Assembly (NCBI GenBank): GCA_947456815.1
Contig: CANGTL010000013.1
Span: 1 to 60,292, forward strand
Length of the DNA stretch: 60,292 bases
From: Flavobacteriaceae bacterium
GTDB lineage: Bacteria > Bacteroidota > Bacteroidia > Flavobacteriales > Flavobacteriaceae
Direction of reading: 5' to 3'
Part shown: one piece after another, positions 1 through 9,000 of the stretch
Layout of the letters: every line of letters starts with the position of its first letter
Numbering within the stretch: position 1 is the first letter of the stretch
The notes under the pieces: model-generated
The model's database searches: none
What the model was told of the DNA's origin: nothing
The model's input: only the letters and a program-made list of their open reading frames with translations
Made by a program: the position numbers and the translations under genes

Positions 1-3000
1 GGATAGTTACCAAAGATTCCAGCCAAGTAAGTAGATTCCCAAATGATGTAATCTCCAAAGTCAACCAATCCATCTCCATTCAAATCCGTTGCCTGTACTC
101 CGTAAGGTGTTTCAGAAAGATAAATTCCTTCCCAAACAACATAATCACCGAAGTCAACCAAATCATCTGGTGATAAATCTCCTTGATACATCGCAAATAC
201 ACCTGGTTCTACTTCGAACATATTATCTCCATAAGCTTGTGAAGCCGAAGTAGAGAAATCATAGCTCAACGGTGTAGTACCCACAGCTTGTGGTGTAGCA
301 CTCCAAGTTTGAACCAAGTTGCTTCCTTTCACTGCAACATAATAAGATCCTGCAGCAGCAGTATTGAAGGTTACAGAAAGCGAACCATCAGTATGTAAAG
401 TACCAACTGCAGTATCAACTAAAGAATAGTCTACAGCATCGTGCAACTCAACAGTCATATCCTCAACATCTAAAGCAGATGGCTCGGCACTAACTAAATC
501 CCATTGATTGTACTTAACAGAAGCCATCGTAGAACCACCTGAATAGTAACCTTGAACAAACATCGTCAAATTAACCACTTTTCCTGTAGAACATGGATTC
601 GTTGGATTCAACAACGCATCAGTGTCATCACAGTCAAGGTTGTTTACTGAATAACCTGAAGGCGCTACATTAGCCGCTGTACACAATTGTGTTACACCGG
701 AAGCAATCGCTCCATAAGTATCTAAATCAGCATCAGTGTAGTAAGGATACGTAACTGTTTTAGTAGCGGTAGTATCATCACAATCAGTACCAACTGATGT
801 AGCTGAATATCCTGCTGGAGCTGTTAATCCTGAACAAACAGAAGCACTTCCGTTATCAAATCCGTCACCATCTGCATCTACGAAGAACCCAGCAAACTGA
901 TAGATATTAATGTTTGTATCATCACAATCTGAACTATTAGCTACATAACCTCCCGGTTGAACGCAAGCAGATAAGGTTGTAGCCAAATCTCCAAAACCAT
1001 CATTATCAGCATCTGCATACCACAATGTTGGAGTGTTAACAGTAATAATAGCAGAACCTGTATTACCAGTTCCAACCAAATTATTTGCATCTGTTACCGA
1101 AACTAAAGTATAAGTTGTTGAAATTGCTGGCGTAACAGAAATGTTAGTTCCGCTTACATAACCACTTACTGTAAAGTTATTCGCACCATCTGTATAAACC
1201 ACTGTAAATGGAGAAGTTCCACCTGTTACAGCAACACTTAAGCTTGTAGAGGCTCCAGCACAAATAGTAGCTGAACCAGAAATAACTGAAGCTGTTGGAG
1301 CAGTTGCCAAAGTAAAGCTAGTTGTATTAAGCGTTACCACACCAGCACCAGCACCAATCGTCCAATTCGCTGAATTCGTTACCATAGCTTTGTAGGCGTT
1401 GAATGTAGTTTGATTGCTTCTTGATCCAATATATTGACCTCTAGAAGATAAACTTCCAAAAGCAATGTTTCCGTTAGCAACATTCAACTGCGATGGCAAG
1501 TAAGAATTGTTTGAAGTAGCAATTCCACTTGTAATCCATGATGCAGTAGCTGATGTACCTTGAGCGTACAATCCGAAAAGAATCGTTCCGTTGAAAGTCG
1601 TTGGATTTGTATTCGTTGCCCAATCAGGATTTGTTCCTGAAGTAGCAGCACCTTGATAAGCAAAGATGTTATCTCCAGAAGCTGACAATCCGCTTAAGTT
1701 TCCTGAAACGATAGTTCCGTTATTGGTGATTGACGCTGTAGTATTATCAGTAATCGTAATCACAGATCCAGCAGGAATAGTTCCACCGTTGTTTCTCCAA
1801 ATCACAAAGTTCTCTCCTCCTCTACCGTTATTAGTAGCATTAGCAGAACCTGCGCTTAAGAAAGCGTTATCTGTAAATTTGATGTAAGTATTCGGATTAA
1901 TATCTACCCAAGTTGCAAAAGCAAATGAATCAGGTGAATTCAAATTAAATCCAATAATCGAAATGTCACCTACAGCCAATGTAGTTGGAGCAACAGTAAT
2001 ATTTGCTGTCAAACCAGTTGGTTGTGTCAATGAATAGTTAGCCGCAGCAGCTCCTGTCAATGTAGAAGTAGAGGTTACAGCGATTCCAGTTCCAACCGCT
2101 GAAGAAGCGAATGTTCCTGTTCCTACCAACGTAACTACATCTGGAGAAATGATTCCAGTTAAAGTTCCTGTAATTACAGCAGCAGTATTACCATCAAACA
2201 CTTTGTTTGAAGCAGCAGCACTTGAAATAGTCAATGCTTTTGGAGTGATATCCGCTACTAAACCTGCTGGTTGTGTTAACGTATAATTTCCAGCATTAGC
2301 ACCACCAATCGTTGATGTAGAAGTCACAGCAATGGCAGTTCCAGCATTAGCCGTAGCAAATGTTCCTGTTCCACTAAAAGAAACAAGATCAAGACCTACG
2401 ATTCCAACTAAAGTACCAGTAATGGTTGCAGCAGTTGTACGATCATACACTTTGTTATCAGCAGTTGCAGTAACTGTAAGTGCTTTTGGTGTAACTGTTA
2501 ATGTTTGATTTACAACTGGAGCAGCATCGTAAATTCCATCACCTGCTTGTGAAGCGGTAATCGTTGTTGTTCCAACACCTACAATCGTAACTACATTTCC
2601 TAAAATGGTAGCCACGTTAGTATTTGAACTGATATAACTTACGGTCAAACCTGAACTTGCAGTAGCAGTCAAGTTGAAATTAGCGTCACCATAAACCACA
2701 TTCGCTAATGCATTGAATGTAATCGTTTGTGGCAATAAAGGCGCAGCAGTAATGTTAGCCGTTAAACCAGTTGGTTGTGTTAGTGAATAATTAGCAGCAT
2801 CCGCTCCAGTTAATGTACAAGTAGATGTTACCGCAATTCCAGTTCCAACAGCTGATGAAGCAAATGTACCTGTACCGTTAAAAGAAACTACATCCGGAGC
2901 AATTACTCCAGTTAATGTTCCTGTGATAACAGCAGCATCAGTACCGTCAAAAGTTTTATTTGAAGCAGCAGCACTTCCAATAGTCAAGGCTTTTGGAGTA

Positions 3001-6000
3001 ATGTCCGCAGATAAACCTGTTGGTTGTGTTAGTGTATAACTAGCAGCGTTTGTTCCGCTTAAAGTTAATGCAGCAGTTACAGCAACAGCAGTTCCAGCAT
3101 TAGCAGAAGCAAAAGTACCTCCGCCTAAAACTGTGATGATATCGCCATTTACAGTTCCAACAGCCGTAGCTCCTGAAATAGTGGCAGCAGTGGTTCTGTC
3201 ATAAACTTTGTTATCAGCAACAGCACCAGTGGTAGTAATCGCTAATGGACTCACGGTACTTGCTACAGTAGCCACATTTACAGTTACCGCTGGAGCAGAA
3301 ACACAAGTGATGTTTCCAGAATAAGTTCCAGCAACAGTCGTAGCAGCCAAACGAACAGAAATCGTTATTGAAGCTACCGTTCCGCTTGATGGAACTAAAG
3401 TTTGTGTCGTTGCATAAGAGAAACCGTCTTGAGAAATCTCAAATCCAGCTGGAGCAGTTAAAACTAAATTGTTAGTTAAATCATTCGCAGCGATTGTAAA
3501 TGTTGTTGGTGTTGCCGAAGCAGTTCCATAAACTGTATCTACAGCAGAAAGTGTTCCCGTTGCAGTAATAGCAGCAGGTGACATCAAGGTAAATACTGTT
3601 GTATCTAAAGTTAATGTTCCAGCACCAGAAGCAGTAGTCCAGTTAGCTGTATTCGTTACTTGCGCTTTGTAAGCATTGAAAGTCAATTGGTTGTTTCTTG
3701 CACCAATATATTGACCTCTAGAAGCATTACTAGCTAAAGCAATGTTACTACTTGCGGCACTTAACAATTCTGAAGGAAGATAAGAATTAGAAGTTACACC
3801 AGCTCCTGTGGTTTGCCAAGTAGTAGCAGTACTACTGCCTTGCGCAAACAATCCGAAAAGAACTGTTCCGTTGAATGTTGTTGTAGTTGTTACACCAGCA
3901 AAATCAGGATTCGTACCAGAAGTAGCCGGTCCTTGGTAAGCAAAAATATTATCACCTCCTGCAGCCAATCCGCTTAAGTTTCCTGAAACAATTTGACCGA
4001 TACTTGTAATACCAGCAGATACGTTATCTGAAATAGTGATTACCGTTCCAGCAGGAATAACACCACCAGTATTGTTTTTCCAGATGATAAAGTTTTCACT
4101 TCCTCTAGCATTGCTTGCCAAATTAGCAGATGCATTTGATAAGAACGCATTGTCAGTAAATTTCACTAAAGTTCCATCAGTGATGTCAACCCAAGTTGCA
4201 AAAGCAAAACTATCAGGCGCATTCAATTGGAAACCAATAATAGACAAATCACCAACAGCAAAAACTGTTGCAGCAGCAGTAATGTTAGCAGTCAAACCTG
4301 TTGGTTGTGTTAATGTATAATTGGCAGCATCCGCACCACTTAAAGTAGAAGTAGATGTTACTGCGATTCCAGTTCCGATTGCTGAAGAAGCAAAAGTACC
4401 TGTACCTACTAAAGTTACTACATCTGGAGTAATAATTCCAGCAAGTAATCCGTTAACGATAGCAGCAGTAGTTCCATCGAATGGTTTGTTTAAAGCTGAA
4501 GCCGCAGTTACTGTTAAAGTAGCAGGCGTAATATCAGCAGTAACTCCAGTTGGTTGCGCTAAAGTATAGTTTGTAGCATCAACACCAGAAATCGAATAAC
4601 CTGTAATAGTTAATGGTTTTGCAGTACCAGCATTTTTGTTAGCAAAAACCGCTACTGGAGTTCCAGAAAGAACTACATCATCAACACCTTCAATACCTAC
4701 TAAAGAACCTGTTCCGATTAAAGTTGCAGCAGTGTTTCCGTTATACAATTTATTTCCTCCAAGTAAACCTGAAATAGTCAATGCTTTTGGAGTAATGTTC
4801 GCAGACAATCCTGTTGGTTGCGCAGCAATAGTATAGTTACTCGCTTGTGCACCAGCTAATGAAATCGTAGCTGTAATGGCAATTGCAGTTCCTACATTTT
4901 TAGTAGCGAAAGTTCCTGTTCCATTAGCAGTAACGTCGTCAGATCCGATAACACCATCTAAAGAAGCGCCGTTAATGGTAGCAGCAGTAGTTCCGTCATA
5001 CACTTTGTTAGCTCCAACAGCACCAAGTACTGTTAATGCTTTTGGTGTAATGTTCGCGGTTAAACCTGTTGGTTGTGTTAAGGTATAATTGGCAGCTTGT
5101 GCTCCGCCTAAAGTCGAGAATGAAGTTACATTAATTCCATTTGCAGCATCTGCTGAATCAAAAAGACCCAATCCAGTGAAAGTAACAACATCAGCACCAA
5201 CGATTCCATTTAATGTTCCAGAAATCGTTGTGATTGTATTTCCATCGTACACTTTGTTGTCAGCTGTTGCTGTAACTGTAAGTGCTTTTGGAGTTACGTT
5301 AAGGTTTTGATCTACTGGAGTAGCAGAATCGTAAATAGCATCACCCGTTTGTATCGCAGTAATAGTTGTTGATCCAACACCTACAATCGTTACAACATTT
5401 CCTAAAACAGTTGCAACGTTCGTATTTGAACTTGAATAACTAACTGTCAAACCTGAGTCAGCAGTAGCAGTCAAGTTGAAAGTGCCACTTCCATACTCTA
5501 CATCCGCTAAAGGATTGAAAGTAATGGCTTGTGGTAATAAAGCAGCAGCAGTAATATTTGCTGTTAAACCTACTGGTTGCAATAAACTATAATTTGCAAT
5601 ATCACCACCAAAAAGTGTACTTGTTGAAGTAACCGCAATGCCAACACCTACCGCTGAAGTAGCGAAAGTACCGGTTCCATTAAAATCCACATCATCTGGA
5701 AAAACAACTCCAGTTAATGTTCCTGTAATAATTGCAGCTGTATTTCCATCAAAAACTTTGTTTTGTGCAGTTGCACTAGCAATAGTTAATTGTTTTGGAG
5801 TAATATCAGCAGACAAACCAGTTGCATCAATAAGATTGTAGTTTCCGAAATCTGCACCTGAAAGTGTTGAATTGGAAGTTACTGGAATAGCAGTTCCAAC
5901 ACCTGGACTATCGAAAGCAGCGCTAGTTGAATTCAAAGTCACATCATCTGGAGCAATTACTCCTGTTAATGTTCCTGAAATCGTAGCACTTGTAGTACCG

Positions 6001-9000
6001 TCGTATGCTTTATTGTTAGCAGCAGCACCAGCAATCGCCAAATCTTTTGCAGTGATGTCAGCCGTTAAACCTGTTGGTTGTGTAAGTGTATAACTAGAAG
6101 CGTTTGTTCCGCTTAATGTTAATGCAGCAGTAACTGGTTTTGCAGTACCTACATTAAAATCAGCAAATGAACCACCACCAGAAACAGTAATCACATCACC
6201 ATTTACAGTACTAGAAAGAACCGCACCAGAAATAGTAGCTGTCGTTGTTCTGTCATATATTTTATTGTCAGCAACCGCTCCAGTTGTTGTAAGTGCCAAT
6301 GGGCTTACAGTACTTGCAGTTGTCGCAACATTAACAGAAGTAGCAGGAGAAGAAACACAAGTGATGTTTCCTGAATAAGTTCCAGCTAATGTAGTTGCAG
6401 CCAAACGAACAGAAATTGTTGTTGAAGCTACTACGCCTAAAGTTTGTGTTAATGTTTGCGTAGAAGCATAAGAAATACCATCTTGAGAAATCTCGAATCC
6501 TGCAGGTGCAGTTAAAACGATATCTGTACTCAAGTTATTTCCAGAAACCGTAAATGTACCAGGCGTTGCAGAAGCAGTACCGTATGTTGTATTAACAGCT
6601 GCTGGAGAACCGGCAGTTGCAATAAGTGGCGCATTAGCAGCAATTGGAGCAAAAGCAATACCTCTAAAGAAAGTATTGGTTGGAGCCGTTACAATGGTTG
6701 AAATTGTACCAGCAATAGTTGCATTGAATGCCGTAGCATCTGTCAATTTCAAAATAGATGAAACTGTAGTTGCGTATAAATCAACGCTGGTTCCATTATT
6801 TGCAGCAGTAATACCGTAGATTGGAAGTACATTTGAAACACTTCCTCTTGCTGTCCAAGTGGCACCGTTATCTGTTGAAGACCATTTGTAAATTCCAGGA
6901 GCACTATCTGTTCCAGCGTAGCAGTTCCAATTAGAACCACCACGGTTTACCATTTGATACGCATACATACCGTTTTGTGGTAAATTAATAACACTAGTTT
7001 GACCAGTAGTAGTCGGCACACCAGTACCAACTGCGTAAATACCTTGAGAACCTGAACCTGTACTTACATACAATTGGTTATTGAAAATGTTAACCGTTCT
7101 AAGATTGGTTAAAGTTGATGAAATTGTCGTTGGCGTTACAGGAGTTGTATTCCCTTGGTGAAGTAAAGAAGTTACACCTACTCCATTTCCAGCAGTCCAA
7201 TAACGAGATCCATCAGTAGTAACTACCGATCTAAATCCAGTAGAGTGAATGGTACTTGTAAGGACGCTTGTAGCAATGGCACCTGCACTATTCACACGAG
7301 CAATTACTCTTGGAATTCCAGCAGTACTGTTTACAGAAGCCTGTCCAACAACAGCATCATATCCTCCAACAGTCAAATACTGACCATCCGTTGATAAAGC
7401 CAATTGACCTTCTGAAGTAGCTGTACCACTATTCAAAATTCTATTAACATTTCCACTAGTAGTAGAAGGCAATGCTACAGTAATTCCAGCAGTTCCTGCA
7501 GTTGTATATTCACTTAAGAAAATTGGATTTGCAGCATTTGTTAAAGGAGCCGCACCAGTTCCAATTCTATTTACAACTAAATTACCGTAAGTAAAAGTAG
7601 GAACAGCAATAATATTCGCAGTTAAGCCTGTTGGTTGTGTTAATGAATAGTTAGCTGCATCAGCACCGCTTAAAGTAGCAGTTGACGTAACAACAATTCC
7701 AGTTCCAACCGCTGAAGTTGCGAATGTACCTGTTCCGTTGAAAGTTACTGCATCCGGAGCAATTACTCCAGTTAATGTACCTGTTATTGTAGCAACATTC
7801 GTTGTATCAAAATTCTTGTTTTGAGCAGCAGCACTTCCAATAGTCAATGCTTTTGGAGTGATATCAGCGCTTAAACCAGTTGGTAAAGTTAAACTGTATT
7901 TTGCAGCATCAGCACCACCTAAAGTTTGAGTCGAAGTTACTGCAATAGCAGTTCCAGCATTAGCAGCAGCAAAAGTTCCTGAATTAGAAACTGTTACATC
8001 ATCTGCACCAACGATACCTACTAAAGTAGAACCAGAAATAGTAGCCGTTGTTGTTCTGTCGTATATTTTAGAATCAGCCGCAGCACCAGAAACTGTTAAA
8101 GCTTTTGGAGAAATAGTATAAACCAAAGTAGCATTTCCTGTTCCACCAAGATTGGTAGCAGAAATGTTTACATTGAAAGTACCCACAACGGTAGCAGTTC
8201 CAGTAATTTCACCATTAGAAGTATTCACCGTTAATCCAGCAGGTAATCCTGTAGCATTAAATGAAGTTGGTGTTTCTGTAGCCGTAATCGTATAGGTAGC
8301 AGCAGCTACACCGTAAGTTGCCGAAGCGGTTAGTGAACTGTTGATAGTTGGAGGAGCTAACGCAACGATATCAGCAGTTAAACCTGTTGGTTGAACCAAT
8401 GTATAGTTACCTGAAGCAGATCCTGAGATGGTATAACCTGTAACAGTTACAGCAATTCCAGTTCCAATCGCAGAAGTTGCAAAATTAGCGACTGGCGTTC
8501 CACCTAAAATAACGTTTGGCTCATCACCAGGAATAATTCCTGATAAAGTAGGTGTACCGCTTAAGGTAGCGGTAGTTGTTCCGTCGAAAGTTTTGTTGTT
8601 AGCAGTTAAGCCATTTACTGGCAAAGTAACTGGAGAAACTGTACTTGAAGCAGTCGCAACGTTTACTGCAGCTGCACCAGCACTTGTCAAAGCAACATCT
8701 CCAGAATAAGAACCTACAGCAGTAGTTGCTGCTAAACGAACATAAACTGTAGTTGAAGCAATAGTTCCGGCAGCACCAACTGTTAAGGAAGAAGCATATC
8801 CTGAACCTGCAGTTAATGACACTTCAAATCCTGACGGAGCGCTTACGAAAATTCCATCCAACATATCAGCACCTGAAACGTCAAAAGAAGTTGTTGCCGA
8901 AGCGGTTCCGTAAGTTGTTGTCAATGCAGCTAATGTTCCTGTTGTAGAAATAACTGGAGAAGGAGCAGCGGTAACTGTTCCGTATATCGTCACATCATCC

